Part shown: positions 33,183 through 44,390 of the stretch, in pieces
Numbering within the stretch: position 1 is the first letter of the stretch
Layout of the letters: every line of letters starts with the position of its first letter
Assembly: GCA_945897915.1 (NCBI GenBank)
Contig: CAMDGB010000002.1
Span: forward strand, 102,430-166,429
Reading direction: 5' to 3'
Length of the DNA: 64,000 bases
DNA from: Chryseobacterium gleum
GTDB taxonomy: Bacteria; Bacteroidota; Bacteroidia; Flavobacteriales; Flavobacteriaceae
The notes under the pieces: model-generated
What the model saw: the letters and a program-made list of their open reading frames with translations, nothing else
What the model was told of the DNA's origin: nothing
The model's database searches: none
Made by a program: the position numbers and the translations under genes

Positions 33183-34373
33183 TTAAATTATGTTTAACTT
33201 TTTGGCAACACTTTCAAATGCAAAAATAGCTTTATCCAGATGTTCTTTGGTATGTGCCGCAGATAATTGCACTCTAATTCTTGCTTTATCTTTTGGAACT
33301 ACCGGATAAAAGAAACCAATTACATAAATTCCTAATTTTAGCAATTGATCAGCCATTTCTTGTGATAATTTTGCATCATACAACATAACTGGAACAATTG
33401 CTGAATCGCCATCAATAAAATCTAATCCTGCTTTTCTAATACCATTTTTAAAATAATTGGTGTTCCATTCTAATTGATCTCTTAATGAAGTGTCCTTTTT
33501 TAATAGTTCAAAAACTTTTATAGAAGCGCCTACTATTGCAGGTGCTAATGAATTTGAAAATAAATAAGGCCGTGAACGTTGTCGTAAAATTTCAATTACT
33601 TCTTTTTTAGCAGTGGTGTATCCGCCCATAGCGCCGCCTAAAGCTTTACCTAAAGTTCCAGTAATAATATCTACACGCCCCATTACGTTTTTAGCTTCCA
33701 TAGTGCCTTTACCTGTTGCGCCGATAAAACCTGCAGCGTGACATTCATCTACCATAACTAATGCGTCGTATTTATCGGCTAAATCGCAAATTTTATCCAA
33801 AGGTGCTACTAGTCCGTCCATTGAGAAAACACCATCGGTTACAATTAACTTAAAACGATGACCTGCGTCTGTTGCTTTAATTAATTGTGCTTCTAAATCC
33901 TGCATATTTGAATTTTCATAACGATAGCGTGCTGCTTTACACAAACGCACTCCATCAATAATTGAAGCATGATTTAGACTATCAGAAATAATACAATCTT
34001 CTTCTCCTAATAAAGGCTCGAAAACACCACCATTGGCATCAAAAGCTGCTGCATATAAAATCGTGTCTTCTGTGCCATAAAAATCGGCTATTGCTACTTC
34101 TAATTGTTTATGAATATCTTGCGTGCCACAAATAAATCGTACGGATGACATACCGAATCCGTGAGAGTCTAATGCGTCTTTTGCAGCTTGTACCACTTCT
34201 GGATGTGATGAAAGTCCTAAATAATTATTGGCACAAAAATTTAAAACGGTTTCACCATTAACAACTATTTCTGCACCTTGAGGCGAAGTGATAATGCGTT
34301 CTTTTTTATATAATCCGTTTTCTTGAATTGTATTTAATTCATTTTGTAAGTGTGCTTGAATTTTTCCGTACAT
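33183..34373 (-). CDS. kbl: Glycine C-acetyltransferase (2-amino-3-ketobutyrate CoA ligase)
   Basis: PLP-dependent enzyme of the alpha-oxoamine synthase family that condenses acetyl-CoA with glycine, or cleaves 2-amino-3-ketobutyrate, in threonine degradation. 396 residues, the expected size. Visible: [16 protein letters not shown] near residue 45, [26 protein letters not shown], and the PLP-lysine segment [15 protein letters not shown]. The last favours Kbl over the related BioF and HemA families. No threonine dehydrogenase gene lies beside it. It lies 29 bases after the UvrD-like gene on the same strand, so may be co-transcribed with it, although the functions differ. Confidence 0.92.
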   Translation of the reverse strand: MYGKIQAHLQNELNTIQENGLYKKERIITSPQGAEIVVNGETVLNFCANNYLGLSSHPEVVQAAKDALDSHGFGMSSVRFICGTQDIHKQLEVAIADFYGTEDTILYAAAFDANGGVFEPLLGEEDCIISDSLNHASIIDGVRLCKAARYRYENSNMQDLEAQLIKATDAGHRFKLIVTDGVFSMDGLVAPLDKICDLADKYDALVMVDECHAAGFIGATGKGTMEAKNVMGRVDIITGTLGKALGGAMGGYTTAKKEVIEILRQRSRPYLFSNSLAPAIVGASIKVFELLKKDTSLRDQLEWNTNYFKNGIRKAGLDFIDGDSAIVPVMLYDAKLSQEMADQLLKLGIYVIGFFYPVVPKDKARIRVQLSAAHTKEHLDKAIFAFESVAKKLNII

Positions 34374-34402
34374 TTTTTATTATTGTTGATTATTTAAAAT
34401 TT

Positions 34403-37400
34403 CTACAAATGTATAATTTTTAATTCTTCTCCTATATATAGTAACACTTTTTTAGTTACTTTTAAATTCATTTTTTCAATAACGCGGGCATAGTTTGTGA
34501 TTTGTGATTTGTGTTTTTCTTCTTCTGCTCCAGTTTTATAATCAATAAGAAAAGCTTCCGTATTATGAATTACCAATCTGTCCGGTTTTAAATTGATTTC
34601 GTTTGGTGATATTATATTATGTTCTGTGAAAACTGTGTAATTCGGATTAAAAAAAGCTTCTAATTCTGGATGACCAATAATTTGATTTATTTTATCTTCA
34701 AAAATGCTTTTTTGAGATTGTTGAATCAGACCTTCATCTAAGCTTTTTGTTAATGCAGGTTGCAAATCATTTTTCGTAATAATATAGGATAAAATTTGAT
34801 GAATAATATTTCCGAACTCAATAGCGTCTTGCTGTAAAGTCCCCCACATTAAAGCTTCTTTTTTTGCTATTTTAATCGAAGAAAAATCTAATGGTTTGGT
34901 TACTGCATATATTTCTGCTTTATTTTTATCAAATAATTTTGGCTGAGATTGTCTTTTTGGGTTTCCGAAAATATATTCTTTTTGTTCTAAAGAAAAATTT
35001 GCTTTTTGAGTCAAAAAATTTATAAAATAAGAAGCCAGCGTTTTGGAAGTAGAAATTTCTCCTTTTGTGGTTATTTTATAACTGCTAATAATATGTAATT
35101 GTTCTTCAGCACGCGTTAACGCTACATATAAAACATTTATAGTGTCTAAAATTTCTTCTTGCGATTTTGTTTGATAAATTTCTTTAGTTTGACCACTATA
35201 TTTTTCTAAAATCTTATTGTTTTTAACCAAAGCTTGCGGCATATCTATACTTTCGTCTTCCATTGGAATCCATATATTATTACTTCTTGGATTCAAACTA
35301 TCATCGGCAAACGGATAAATTACCACAGGAAATTCTAATCCTTTCGATTTGTGAATAGTCATAATTCGTATGGCTTTTTCTCCTTCTGGCGAGGGAATGC
35401 TTTGCTTGAATCCTGATTTTTTCCAATACTCTAAAAAATCAGCAATACTGGTTTGATATTTTACGTTTCTTTCTAAAACTAAATCTAAAAAATATTGCAC
35501 ATACGAAATGGTAGTTTTGTCTTTTAAAAATACGTGTACTATGTTTTCTACAGCTTCGTATAACGATTTTTTTCTGCAATTTTCAAATGATATGTCAAAA
35601 CTAAATGAAGCCAAATACTTTTGCAAATCGGTTTCTGATAAGTCTTTTGCGGCTACTATGAATTCGTGAATTTCTTCTTTGCTAACTTTAGTGGTTGCCA
35701 CAAAATACAACCAATTTATTTTTGATTCTTGATTGTTAGCACTGTCCAAATATTCTAAAAAATTGATAATAAATTTTACTTCCGAAGCATTCTGAATTAG
35801 TAACGTTTCCGATGAAATAATTGGAATATTATTTTCGGTTAAAAAATTAGCCAATAAAACACCATTTTTAGTTTTTCGAGTTAATAAAACAATGTCTGAA
35901 TAATCAAATCCGTTGGCAATTGAATTTTGAATAATTTCTAAGGTTTTAGACAAATATTGTTTGTCTTTTTCGGTGATGGTTTCATCATCTGAAATTTCAT
36001 CATTAATTTCAATGGTGTCATCTAAAAAAGTAACTGATACAAAACCGCCTGTTTTTTCATTTGTTTTCTGACCAGCGGTATCTTTATATAATTTGTGATA
36101 AGCTTCATTAGCGAATTCTCGAGAAAGAAATTCGAAAAAATGGTTATTAAAATTAATAACTTCTGAATAACTTCTGTAATTTTTCGGTAAATTTTCTACA
36201 ATTTTCAACTTGTTAGAAAACGGATTTTCATTGGTACTTAAATCGATAAATTGTTCTGCTTTTCCACCGCGCCAGCGGTAAATAGATTGCTTTGGGTCGC
36301 CTACAATCATTAACGAACCTTTTGTGCCATCTAAATCTTCACTTGCTAAGGCGTTATCAATTAATGGTATAAAATTTTCCCATTGCAACTGCGAAGTGTC
36401 CTGAAACTCGTCTATAAAATAATGACGGTATCTATCGCCTAATCTTTCATAGATAAAAGGAGCGGGTTGGTCTTTAATTTCATTGTGAATTATAGTATTA
36501 AAATCGGAAATAGACAACACATTTTGGTCTTCTTGTAATTGCTTGTATTCTTTGTAAATTGCATTGATTAGCGACAACGGAATCATATTTTTGATAATCA
36601 AATCAAATAATGCAATATCGTTTTTTGCTTTGTAAATAAGTTTTAGTCTTTCTTTCCAAGAAGAAGCAAAACTTTCAATAACATCAATTTTACTTGAAGT
36701 TTTTGGTGATATTATTTCTCTATCGTTTACAAAGTCATATTCTGTTGCTTTTTCATTGTGTAAATTTAGAATATGATTGTAAAACGTTTTGTTTGAAAAA
36801 TCTTTATCCGTAATATCATTTTTAGCAAATTCGTCTAATATCTTTTTAGAATTTTCTTTTATTTTTGATTTATTGCTTTCAATTTTCTCGGCAATTTTCT
36901 CGGCAATTTTAGAAAAATCATCAACTGATTTATCGCTTAATTTTCCAAAATTGAAAAAATGCTCTTCGTTTAAAATTAATCTTGAGACTTCATACAAATC
37001 TAATGTTACATCCCAACTTTTATCATCGTCTGTTTTGCTTTTTGCAAAATTGATTAATATTTGAGTCAATTCATCATCTTCGCCTGCTTTGGCAACAACA
37101 ACATCAATGGCGTTTTTCAAAAGCTCATCAGTATCTAAAGTAACATCAAAATTAGTAGGTAAATTTAAATCGTGCGTAAATGTTCTAATTATTCTGTGTG
37201 TGAATTTATCAATAGTTGAAATATCAAACGCCGCGTAATTATGTATTAAATTCTTTAAAATTTTTCTAGATTTTTGTTGTATTGTAGGTATATCTAATTT
37301 TATTTCAGAAGCAATTTCTTCCATAAAATTAGATGTTTTATCAGAAACTTCGTTTTTTGTAAACGCAATTAAACTATCAATAATCCGACTCTTCATTTCT

Positions 37401-37546
37401 TCTACCGCTTTATTCGTAAAAGTAATAGCAAGAATTTTTTTATAGGTATCGTTGGCAGGTGCTACCAATAATATTTTTAAATATTCTTTTGTTAAGGTAT
37501 ACGTTTTGCCAGAACCAGCGGAAGCGTTATAAACTTGAAATGCCAT
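34403..37546 (-). CDS. UvrD/RecB-like helicase-nuclease (AddA-like)
   Basis: 1047-residue superfamily 1A helicase with a C-terminal RecB-type nuclease, the AddA/RecB equivalent of Bacteroidota. Helicase motifs in order: Walker A ASAGSGKT at residues 8-15; AITFTNKAVEEMK (motif Ia); DEFQDTSQLQWENF near 375 (motif II); VGDPKQSIYRWRGG near 415 (motif III); MTIHKSKGLEFPVVIYP near 730 (motif V); LYVALTRAEEQL near 805 (motif VI). The nuclease motif LIDYKTGAEEEK is near residue 1005. It probably works with the AddB-like nuclease encoded at 28805-31594. It is divergent from the sod gene. Confidence 0.92.
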   Translation of the reverse strand: MAFQVYNASAGSGKTYTLTKEYLKILLVAPANDTYKKILAITFTNKAVEEMKSRIIDSLIAFTKNEVSDKTSNFMEEIASEIKLDIPTIQQKSRKILKNLIHNYAAFDISTIDKFTHRIIRTFTHDLNLPTNFDVTLDTDELLKNAIDVVVAKAGEDDELTQILINFAKSKTDDDKSWDVTLDLYEVSRLILNEEHFFNFGKLSDKSVDDFSKIAEKIAEKIESNKSKIKENSKKILDEFAKNDITDKDFSNKTFYNHILNLHNEKATEYDFVNDREIISPKTSSKIDVIESFASSWKERLKLIYKAKNDIALFDLIIKNMIPLSLINAIYKEYKQLQEDQNVLSISDFNTIIHNEIKDQPAPFIYERLGDRYRHYFIDEFQDTSQLQWENFIPLIDNALASEDLDGTKGSLMIVGDPKQSIYRWRGGKAEQFIDLSTNENPFSNKLKIVENLPKNYRSYSEVINFNNHFFEFLSREFANEAYHKLYKDTAGQKTNEKTGGFVSVTFLDDTIEINDEISDDETITEKDKQYLSKTLEIIQNSIANGFDYSDIVLLTRKTKNGVLLANFLTENNIPIISSETLLIQNASEVKFIINFLEYLDSANNQESKINWLYFVATTKVSKEEIHEFIVAAKDLSETDLQKYLASFSFDISFENCRKKSLYEAVENIVHVFLKDKTTISYVQYFLDLVLERNVKYQTSIADFLEYWKKSGFKQSIPSPEGEKAIRIMTIHKSKGLEFPVVIYPFADDSLNPRSNNIWIPMEDESIDMPQALVKNNKILEKYSGQTKEIYQTKSQEEILDTINVLYVALTRAEEQLHIISSYKITTKGEISTSKTLASYFINFLTQKANFSLEQKEYIFGNPKRQSQPKLFDKNKAEIYAVTKPLDFSSIKIAKKEALMWGTLQQDAIEFGNIIHQILSYIITKNDLQPALTKSLDEGLIQQSQKSIFEDKINQIIGHPELEAFFNPNYTVFTEHNIISPNEINLKPDRLVIHNTEAFLIDYKTGAEEEKHKSQITNYARVIEKMNLKVTKKVLLYIGEELKIIHL

Positions 37547-37609
37547 ATTACAAATAATCTTTTAAGAAAGTATTAAGACGGAAAAATTTTATTTTCAAAG
37601 TTAAAGTTA

Positions 37610-37617
37610 TAAATTTG
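37610..37617 (+). promoter_or_regulatory. -7 promoter box of the sod gene
   Basis: TAAATTTG fits TAnnTTTG, 34 bases before the ATG at 37652. No clear TTG at standard spacing. Confidence 0.5.
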
Positions 37618-37651
37618 AAAAAAATAATTAATCAATTAAAAATAGTAAATT

Positions 37652-38260
37652 ATGGCTTTTGAACTCCCACAATTACCATATGCATATGATGCATTAGAGC
37701 CACATGTTGATGCAAGAACTATGGAAATTCACCATACAAAACATCACAATGCTTACACAACAAATTTAAATGCTGCGATAGCTGGAACAGATTTAGAAGA
37801 AAAATCTATCGAAGCAATTATGGCCAATTTGGACATGAATAATATGCCTGTTAGAAATAACGGTGGTGGTTTTTACAATCACAATTTATTTTGGACCGTA
37901 ATGTCACCAAATGGTGGTGGTTTGCCAACAGGCGAATTAGCAGCTGCAATTGACGCAGCTTATGGTTCGTTTGATGCTTTTAAAGCAGAATTTGCAAAAG
38001 CTGCTGCTACTCGTTTTGGTTCAGGATGGGCTTGGCTTTGTGTGCAAAAAGGCGGAAAAGTTGAAGTTTGTTCTTCAGCAAATCAAGATAATCCTTTAAT
38101 GCAAGGAATTGGTTGTGGCGGAACGCCTGTTTTAGGTTTAGATGTATGGGAACACGCGTATTATCTAAACTACCAAAATAGAAGACCCGATTATATTGAA
38201 GCGTTTTTCAATGTGATTAACTGGAACGAAGTAACAAAACGTTTCAACGAATCAAAATAA
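37652..38260 (+). CDS. sodA: Superoxide dismutase (Fe/Mn type)
   Basis: Cytoplasmic Fe/Mn superoxide dismutase converting superoxide to hydrogen peroxide and oxygen; 202 residues. The family ligands are visible: His in [12 protein letters not shown] (about 27), His in [11 protein letters not shown] (about 76), and Asp and His in [17 protein letters not shown] (about 162-178). Metal preference (Mn, Fe or cambialistic) cannot be settled by eye, so the symbol sodA is provisional. It is a single-gene unit, divergent from the AddA-like gene and followed by a hairpin that also overlaps the next promoter. Confidence 0.95.
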   Translation: MAFELPQLPYAYDALEPHVDARTMEIHHTKHHNAYTTNLNAAIAGTDLEEKSIEAIMANLDMNNMPVRNNGGGFYNHNLFWTVMSPNGGGLPTGELAAAIDAAYGSFDAFKAEFAKAAATRFGSGWAWLCVQKGGKVEVCSSANQDNPLMQGIGCGGTPVLGLDVWEHAYYLNYQNRRPDYIEAFFNVINWNEVTKRFNESK

Positions 38261-38280
38261 ATTTTTTCAAAAATAAAATA

Positions 38281-38310
38281 AAAGCGTGCAAGTAATTGGA
38301 CGCTTTTTTA
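38281..38310 (+). terminator. Terminator after sod gene
   Basis: Arms AAAGCGT / ACGCTTT, extendable by three pairs after one mismatch (GCAA / TTGG) to a GTAA loop, followed by six T. The TTG in the right arm is also the likely -33 element of the DUF5686 gene. Confidence 0.75.
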
Positions 38311-38325
38311 TTATCTGTATATTTG
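38296..38325 (+). promoter_or_regulatory. Promoter of the DUF5686 gene
   Basis: TTG at 38296-38298, spacer 19, TATATTTG at 38318-38325, 17 bases before the ATG at 38343. Its upstream element lies inside the sod terminator hairpin. Confidence 0.6.
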
Positions 38326-38342
38326 CTTTTAATTTGTTTTAC

Positions 38343-40571
38343 ATGAGAATACTGTTGTGGATTATTTTTTTCTTTTCATTTGGAGCGAATGCTCAAAAGT
38401 TTGCTGTAAAACAGAATGAAAACACAGAAAAATTAGTTTGCAATGTTATAGGTGTTTTAACAAATAACCAATTTAAAACTCCTGATTTTAGTTATACCTT
38501 TTACGAAAAATCAATAATTTCTGCTTATCCAGATTCTATTTCTTCATCTATTGATACGGTCTTTAAAAACAAGCAAAAAACTAAATTTATTATAGATTCT
38601 TCTAGTTATAAATTTAAGAAAATTATTACCAAACAGCATGTTTATCAAACCGAAAAAGTAGCCACAATTTCAATCGAAAAAGGCAAGAAAAAAGAAACTA
38701 TTATTGGTTTAAAAATGGCGGGTTTAAAACAACCTGTTTATGAATTATTAGGTCAGGAATTTATGCCTTTTGATTTGAGTAAAAAACGATTGAAAATTTT
38801 ACAATTTACCTTTCAAAACCCATTTTCAAATGATGGCTCACTTAAATATAAATTTGAAATAACAGACACGTTAATCAGACTAAATGGTAATGAAATAGTG
38901 TTGCAATTTGAATTAAAAAAAAGCATCAAAAAAAACAAATTAAAAGGAATCGCTATTGTTAATTTAAAAACAAACGCCATTACTAAAATTACTTTTTTTA
39001 TTAATAGCATCATCAATGTAAAAACGGAAACTATTTTTGGTTCGTTTAATAATGAAAATTCGTGGTTTCCTGTTTCGCAAAACATAGTTGTAACCAAAGG
39101 AAAAGGAAAACAAAATATTGATTTTTTAGGAGAAACCATTCAGTTTGACAATTTACCAAACACATCTAAAAAGTATGATTATTCTAATGATTTGTTTGTG
39201 AAAATTTACAGAGATTACAGTAATTATAATTTTACAGAACTTCCAAAAAGACAACGTTATCAAATTCAGATTGATAAAAGTGCTATTAAAACAAATACTG
39301 CTTTTTTTAATACGATTTCAAACGATACTTTAGACGAACGATCACAAAATACTTATCAAGCATTAGACAGTTTGGTAACCGCATCAAAAATTGAAAAGAA
39401 AATTTATTTGGGCAAGAAACTAATTAACGGTCAAATTCCATTTGGTTGGTTTGATTTTCGTGCTCGAGATATTTTTAAATATAACAATTACGAGGGTTTT
39501 AGATTGGGTATTGGCATGCAAACAAATGACCGCTTTTCGCCTTATTATAGATTGTTTGGTTATGGCGCTTATGGTACAAAAGACCGGGTTTTTAAAAGTC
39601 AACTTGGTAGTGCTTTTCGGATTTCAAAAAAAACAGATAGTTGGATATCGGGTTCATTTACAAACGATAATAATGAGTTTGCCGATTTATCTCTTTTAGC
39701 AGACAATAAGCGATTCAGACTTATAGATCCACGACCTTTTAATCTTTCTACATTTTACAACCATCAATCGTATGAGCTGACTCTTGAATCTAAATTTATA
39801 ACTAAAGTTGAAACTATCTTAAAGATAAATCGTTCCCGAATCAATCCTTTATTTGATTACGAATTTATTCCACCAAATAAATCCTATAAAGTGTACAATT
39901 TAACGTTGGCAACAGTAAGTTTTGAATGGTCGCCAAACAGCAAGTTTTTACAAGCACCACAAGAAATTTTAGAAGTAGAAAAGGGTTTTCCGAAGTTGAT
40001 TTTGCAAGTCTCTCAAGCCATTCCAAATGTATTGAGCGAAAACATTGAATTTACAAAAATAGATGCCCGAATATATCAAGAGAAGAAACATTTGTCTGGT
40101 CAAAAAACTACTTTTTTGGTGCAAGGCGGAATTAGTTTAGGTAACGCGCCACTTTCACATTTGTATAGTGTGGCCCCAAATAATTTAAACCGAGATGCCA
40201 TTTTAAGCCGGATTACGTTTGCTAATAAAACCTCTTTTGAAACCATGTATTTCAATGAGTTTTTTTCGGACAGGTATTCGCTTTTTCAATTGAAACACTA
40301 TTTTAATAAATTTCAAATTTCAAGAAGTATCAAACCGACATTAATTTTAGGCAGTAAAGTGGCTTTTGGTGGTTTTTCTCATCCTGAAAACCATCAAGGT
40401 ATCACATTTAAAACCATGGAAAAAGGTTTTTATGAAAGTGGATTTGAATTGCAAAACATTTTTAAAGGCTTTGGATTATCTACCTATTACAGATATGGGC
40501 CGTATCAATTGGAAAAATTTGATCAAAATATTGCTATAAAATTATCTTTTACATTGAATTTGGGGATATAA
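38343..40571 (+). CDS. DUF5686 family outer-membrane protein
   Basis: 742-residue protein of the DUF5686 family. The ATG at 38343 gives a proper signal peptide (RILLWIIFFFSFGANAQ); the open frame extends upstream to a GTG at 38286, but that lies inside the sod terminator. The middle part (about 60-350) resembles the lipoprotein-like or DUF4292-like domain often fused in this family (NEIVLQFELKKSIKKNKLKG). The C-terminal 350 residues have repeated aromatic beta-strand segments and end in AIKLSFTLNLGI, typical of an outer-membrane barrel, with the conserved ESGFELQNIFKGFG and TYYRYGPYQLEKF. The usual N-terminal carboxypeptidase-regulatory domain is missing. Function unknown. Confidence 0.85.
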   Translation: MRILLWIIFFFSFGANAQKFAVKQNENTEKLVCNVIGVLTNNQFKTPDFSYTFYEKSIISAYPDSISSSIDTVFKNKQKTKFIIDSSSYKFKKIITKQHVYQTEKVATISIEKGKKKETIIGLKMAGLKQPVYELLGQEFMPFDLSKKRLKILQFTFQNPFSNDGSLKYKFEITDTLIRLNGNEIVLQFELKKSIKKNKLKGIAIVNLKTNAITKITFFINSIINVKTETIFGSFNNENSWFPVSQNIVVTKGKGKQNIDFLGETIQFDNLPNTSKKYDYSNDLFVKIYRDYSNYNFTELPKRQRYQIQIDKSAIKTNTAFFNTISNDTLDERSQNTYQALDSLVTASKIEKKIYLGKKLINGQIPFGWFDFRARDIFKYNNYEGFRLGIGMQTNDRFSPYYRLFGYGAYGTKDRVFKSQLGSAFRISKKTDSWISGSFTNDNNEFADLSLLADNKRFRLIDPRPFNLSTFYNHQSYELTLESKFITKVETILKINRSRINPLFDYEFIPPNKSYKVYNLTLATVSFEWSPNSKFLQAPQEILEVEKGFPKLILQVSQAIPNVLSENIEFTKIDARIYQEKKHLSGQKTTFLVQGGISLGNAPLSHLYSVAPNNLNRDAILSRITFANKTSFETMYFNEFFSDRYSLFQLKHYFNKFQISRSIKPTLILGSKVAFGGFSHPENHQGITFKTMEKGFYESGFELQNIFKGFGLSTYYRYGPYQLEKFDQNIAIKLSFTLNLGI

Positions 40572-40585
40572 TTCACCATAATTCT

Positions 40586-40593
40586 TACCTTTG
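40586..40593 (+). promoter_or_regulatory. -7 promoter box of the MMPL-tyrS unit
   Basis: TACCTTTG fits TAnnTTTG, 17 bases before the ATG at 40611. A TTG at 40560-40562 gives a long 23-base spacer. Confidence 0.5.
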
Positions 40594-40610
40594 CACACTA
40601 AAATCATATC

Positions 40611-43034
40611 ATGACGAAGTGGTTAAACACCAGTTTTTGGAATTTTGTAGCACGTACGCTTTTAAGAAATAGACATTGGGTGCTTTTATGCATTGCTTTG
40701 TTCACTATTTTTATGGCATCGCAATGGAAATATATTCGTTTCACACAAACTGAAGCCAATTTATTACCCGCTGACCATAAAGAAAATATAGCTTATAACG
40801 ATTTTTTAAAGAAATTTGGCGAAGAAGGAAATGTTATCATTTTTGCAGTAAAAAGTGCCGATGTTTTTAAACCCGAAACTTTTAAAGCATGGAACAACAT
40901 GGTGGCTGCTATTGCTAAAAACAAAGAAGTCGATGGTGTTTTGTCATTTAATGAAATTCAGAATTTAGTTAAAAACGATTCCTTACAAACCTTTCAAATA
41001 AAACCTTTTATAGATCAAAATAAAGTGGCCGATGCCGCTTATTTGAATGCTAAAAAACAAGATTTATTAAACAAAATGCCTTTTTACGAAAGCTTATTGT
41101 TCAATAAAAAAAGTGGCGTAGTTAGAAGTGTTATTTATCTTAAAAAAAACATAGTAAACAAACCAGAAAGAAAAGAATTCGTTTTAAAAAAACTAATTCC
41201 AGCCATTGAATCGTTTAAGGAAACAACAAAAACGGACATCAAAGTTTCGGGAATGCCTTACATAAGAACCATGAATGCCAAGGCAATTATTAGCGAAATT
41301 GGTTTGTTTATTGGCGCAACTTTATTGGTAACTTCCCTACTTTTCTATTTCTTTTTCCGTTCGTTTCGTACGACAATGATGGCGCTTTTTGTTGTGATGA
41401 TTGGCGTAATGTGGTCTTTCGGATTTTTAGGATTATTGCGTTATGAAATTACAGTTTTAACCGCTTTAGTGCCTTCATTAATTGTGATTATTGGTATTCC
41501 GAATTGTATTTTCTTAACCAATAAATACCATCAAGAAACGCGAATTCACGGAAACAAAGCGAAAGGTTTACAACGTGTTTTAACCAAAGTAGGAACCGCA
41601 ACTTTCATTACAAATGTTACAACTGCGGTAGGTTTTGCAACTTTTATAATTACTGATAATAAATTATTACAAGAATTTGGAATTGTAACCTCTATAAATA
41701 TTATGGCGCTTTTTGTGCTTAGTTTATTTGTAATTCCGATATTCTTTAGTTTCATGCCAATTCCAAAAGCGAGACATTTGGAACATTTGGAACGCGGCTA
41801 TTTGGTGAATTTTAAAAATTGGATTATCAACCAAGTAAAATATCATAATGTTAGAGTATATGGTGTTGCAGTTGGTATTTTAATACTTGGAATTATTGGC
41901 GTTTACAAAATAAACATTTCTGGAAGTATTTTAGAAGACATGCCAAAAAGCACACCTTTTTTTGAAGACATTCGTTTCTTTGAAAAAGAATTTAAAGGTG
42001 TTTTGCCTGTTGAAATTTTAATTGACACCAAACGTAAAAAAGGCGTGATGAAAATTTCGACTTTGAAAAAAATGGACGAATTGCAATCAGAAATTGAAGC
42101 CATTCCTGAACTTTCAAAACCAGTTTCTATTGTCAATTTGGTGAAATTTTCTAAACAAGCGTATTACAACGGAAATTCTGCTTTTTATGATTTACCCGAT
42201 TCGCAAGAGCAAGCTTTTATTTTACCCTATTTAAAAAATTCATCAAAAGACAGTAAAAATAATCCACTAAAAAGTTATGTAGATTCCACTGGTCGATACG
42301 CTAGAATTTCAACTTTTATGAGAGAAGTCAGCACAGATGAAATGGTAAAAGTGGAAGAAAAATTAAATGACAGAATCAATAAATTATTTCCAAAAGAACG
42401 TTTCGCAGTAACCATTACTGGAAAAGCATTATTATTTCAAAAAGGAACGAGTTATTTATTAGAAAATTTAATTGAATCGTTATTATTCGCTTTGGCATTA
42501 ACAGGTGCATTAATTTTCTTTTTATTCCGTTCGGTGAAAATGATTTTTGTAGCTTTGATTCCGAATTTATTACCATTATTAGCTACGGCTGGATTGATGG
42601 GATATTTAGGTATTCCAATTAAACCTTCAACTATTTTGGTTTTCGGAATTGCATTCGGTCTTTCCGTAGATGATACGATTCGATTTTTAGCCCAATACCG
42701 ACAAGAATTGGTGCGAAATAACTGGAAAATAAGAAAATCAATTTTCGCCACATTAAACGAAGAAGGTCCGAGTATGTTTTATACTTCTTTCGTATTATTG
42801 TTTGGATTTTCGGTTTTTACTTTATCCGATTTTGGCGGAACAGTTGCCTTAGGAGGTTTGGTTTCCATCACGTTATTATTCGGAATGTTAACCAATTTAA
42901 TTTTATTACCAAGTTTGGTTTTATCATTAAATAGAAGTATCGCTAATGAACAAGAATTTACAGCACCAACAATAGATATTTTAGAAAATAATGAAGACCC
43001 AGAAGCTTTGGGTGAAGAAATAAAAATAAAATAA
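40611..43034 (+). CDS. MMPL/RND family transporter
   Basis: 807-residue inner-membrane protein of the RND superfamily (MMPL/HpnN/patched-like), probably a proton-driven exporter of lipids or hydrophobic molecules. It has the duplicated RND plan: a helix at about 23-40, a periplasmic domain to about 225, a helix bundle at 230-400 ([41 protein letters not shown]), then a second helix, periplasmic domain and bundle at 640-780. The second bundle has the conserved charged motif [21 protein letters not shown], a proton-relay candidate. The stop is one base from the tyrS start, so translation is probably coupled. DUF5686 and MMPL genes are adjacent; a link is possible but unproven. Confidence 0.9.
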   Translation: MTKWLNTSFWNFVARTLLRNRHWVLLCIALFTIFMASQWKYIRFTQTEANLLPADHKENIAYNDFLKKFGEEGNVIIFAVKSADVFKPETFKAWNNMVAAIAKNKEVDGVLSFNEIQNLVKNDSLQTFQIKPFIDQNKVADAAYLNAKKQDLLNKMPFYESLLFNKKSGVVRSVIYLKKNIVNKPERKEFVLKKLIPAIESFKETTKTDIKVSGMPYIRTMNAKAIISEIGLFIGATLLVTSLLFYFFFRSFRTTMMALFVVMIGVMWSFGFLGLLRYEITVLTALVPSLIVIIGIPNCIFLTNKYHQETRIHGNKAKGLQRVLTKVGTATFITNVTTAVGFATFIITDNKLLQEFGIVTSINIMALFVLSLFVIPIFFSFMPIPKARHLEHLERGYLVNFKNWIINQVKYHNVRVYGVAVGILILGIIGVYKINISGSILEDMPKSTPFFEDIRFFEKEFKGVLPVEILIDTKRKKGVMKISTLKKMDELQSEIEAIPELSKPVSIVNLVKFSKQAYYNGNSAFYDLPDSQEQAFILPYLKNSSKDSKNNPLKSYVDSTGRYARISTFMREVSTDEMVKVEEKLNDRINKLFPKERFAVTITGKALLFQKGTSYLLENLIESLLFALALTGALIFFLFRSVKMIFVALIPNLLPLLATAGLMGYLGIPIKPSTILVFGIAFGLSVDDTIRFLAQYRQELVRNNWKIRKSIFATLNEEGPSMFYTSFVLLFGFSVFTLSDFGGTVALGGLVSITLLFGMLTNLILLPSLVLSLNRSIANEQEFTAPTIDILENNEDPEALGEEIKIK

Positions 43035-43035
43035 A

Positions 43036-44334
43036 ATGAAGAATTTAATTGAAGAATTACAATGGAGAGGTTTGGTACACGATGCCATGCCGGGAACAGA
43101 AGAGCAACTTTTAAAAGAGCCAACAGCTGTTTACATCGGTTTTGATCCTACTTCAGATTCGTTACATATTGGAAGTTTGGTGCCTATTATTTTATTAATG
43201 CACTTACGAAAATTCGGACATAAACCTTACGCTTTAGTGGGTGGTGCAACAGGTATGATTGGTGATCCATCAGGAAAATCTAACGAAAGAAATTTATTAG
43301 ATGAAGCCACTTTAAATCACAATGTAGAAGGAATTAAAGGCGTGTTATCTCGGTTTTTAGATTTCAATGCTACGGATGCACAAGCGCCTGTTTTAGTCAA
43401 CAATTACGATTGGATGAAAGATTTTTCGTTCATTGATTTTGTTCGTGAAGTAGGAAAACGCATTACTGTTAACTATATGATGAGTAAAGATTCTGTAAAA
43501 AAACGTTTGACTGGCGAAGGCGAAGGCATGAGTTTTACAGAATTTACGTATCAATTAATTCAAGGATACGATTTTTATCATTTACACAAATACCACAATT
43601 GTAAATTACAAATGGGTGGAAGCGACCAATGGGGAAACATCACAACAGGTACAGAATTAATTCGTAGAATGAACGTAGATTCTGAAACGGAAGGTAAAGC
43701 TTTCGCGATGACTTGCCCGTTAATTACAAAAGCAGATGGTTCAAAATTCGGAAAATCGGAAAAAGGAAATATTTGGTTGGATGCTGATAAAACGTCTCCA
43801 TACGAATTTTACCAATTTTGGTTTAATACGACTGATGTTGATGCCGAAAAATATATTAAAATTTTTACATTTTTAGACAAAGCTACGATTGATGCTTTAT
43901 TAGCCGAACATACTGAAGCACCTCATTTAAGAGTATTACAGAAGAAATTAGCCGAAGAAGTAACCGTAATGATTCACGGTGCAGCAGAACACGAAAAAGC
44001 CGTTTTTGCTTCACAGGCCTTCTTTAAACCAACGGTTGACGATTTAAAACAACTAGATTTAAAAACGTTAGCGGATGTTTTCCAAAGTTTAGACCAAGCG
44101 GAAGTTACTTTAGCAGAAATCGAAGTGGGTTACCCAATTGTAGATGCCTTTGTGAAAACAGGATTTTTATCTTCAGGAAACGAAACCAGAAGAGCGTTAA
44201 AAGAAAATGCCGTTTCAGTAAACAAAGTAAAAGTAACAGAAGAATATATAATTTCAACAAACGATTTAATTGCGAACACGTTTGTTTTATTACAAAAAGG
44301 AAAGAAAAACTATTATATTTTAAAAGTGGTGTAA
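43036..44334 (+). CDS. tyrS: Tyrosyl-tRNA synthetase
   Basis: Class I synthetase charging tRNA-Tyr; 432 residues, TyrRS of the common bacterial type. Motifs: [19 protein letters not shown] (HIGH-type, about residues 33-51), [17 protein letters not shown], the tyrosine-site [10 protein letters not shown] and [10 protein letters not shown], and [16 protein letters not shown] (KMSKS-type KFGKS near 236). The C-terminal S4 RNA-binding domain covers about 365-432 ([18 protein letters not shown]). It follows the MMPL gene after one base and has no separate promoter box, so its expression may depend on the transporter's promoter. A hairpin follows. Confidence 0.97.
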   Translation: MKNLIEELQWRGLVHDAMPGTEEQLLKEPTAVYIGFDPTSDSLHIGSLVPIILLMHLRKFGHKPYALVGGATGMIGDPSGKSNERNLLDEATLNHNVEGIKGVLSRFLDFNATDAQAPVLVNNYDWMKDFSFIDFVREVGKRITVNYMMSKDSVKKRLTGEGEGMSFTEFTYQLIQGYDFYHLHKYHNCKLQMGGSDQWGNITTGTELIRRMNVDSETEGKAFAMTCPLITKADGSKFGKSEKGNIWLDADKTSPYEFYQFWFNTTDVDAEKYIKIFTFLDKATIDALLAEHTEAPHLRVLQKKLAEEVTVMIHGAAEHEKAVFASQAFFKPTVDDLKQLDLKTLADVFQSLDQAEVTLAEIEVGYPIVDAFVKTGFLSSGNETRRALKENAVSVNKVKVTEEYIISTNDLIANTFVLLQKGKKNYYILKVV

Positions 44335-44390
44335 ACTGGTTTTAAACTAATAAAGAAATAAAAAAGATTTCACTGAAAACTATATAAAAT

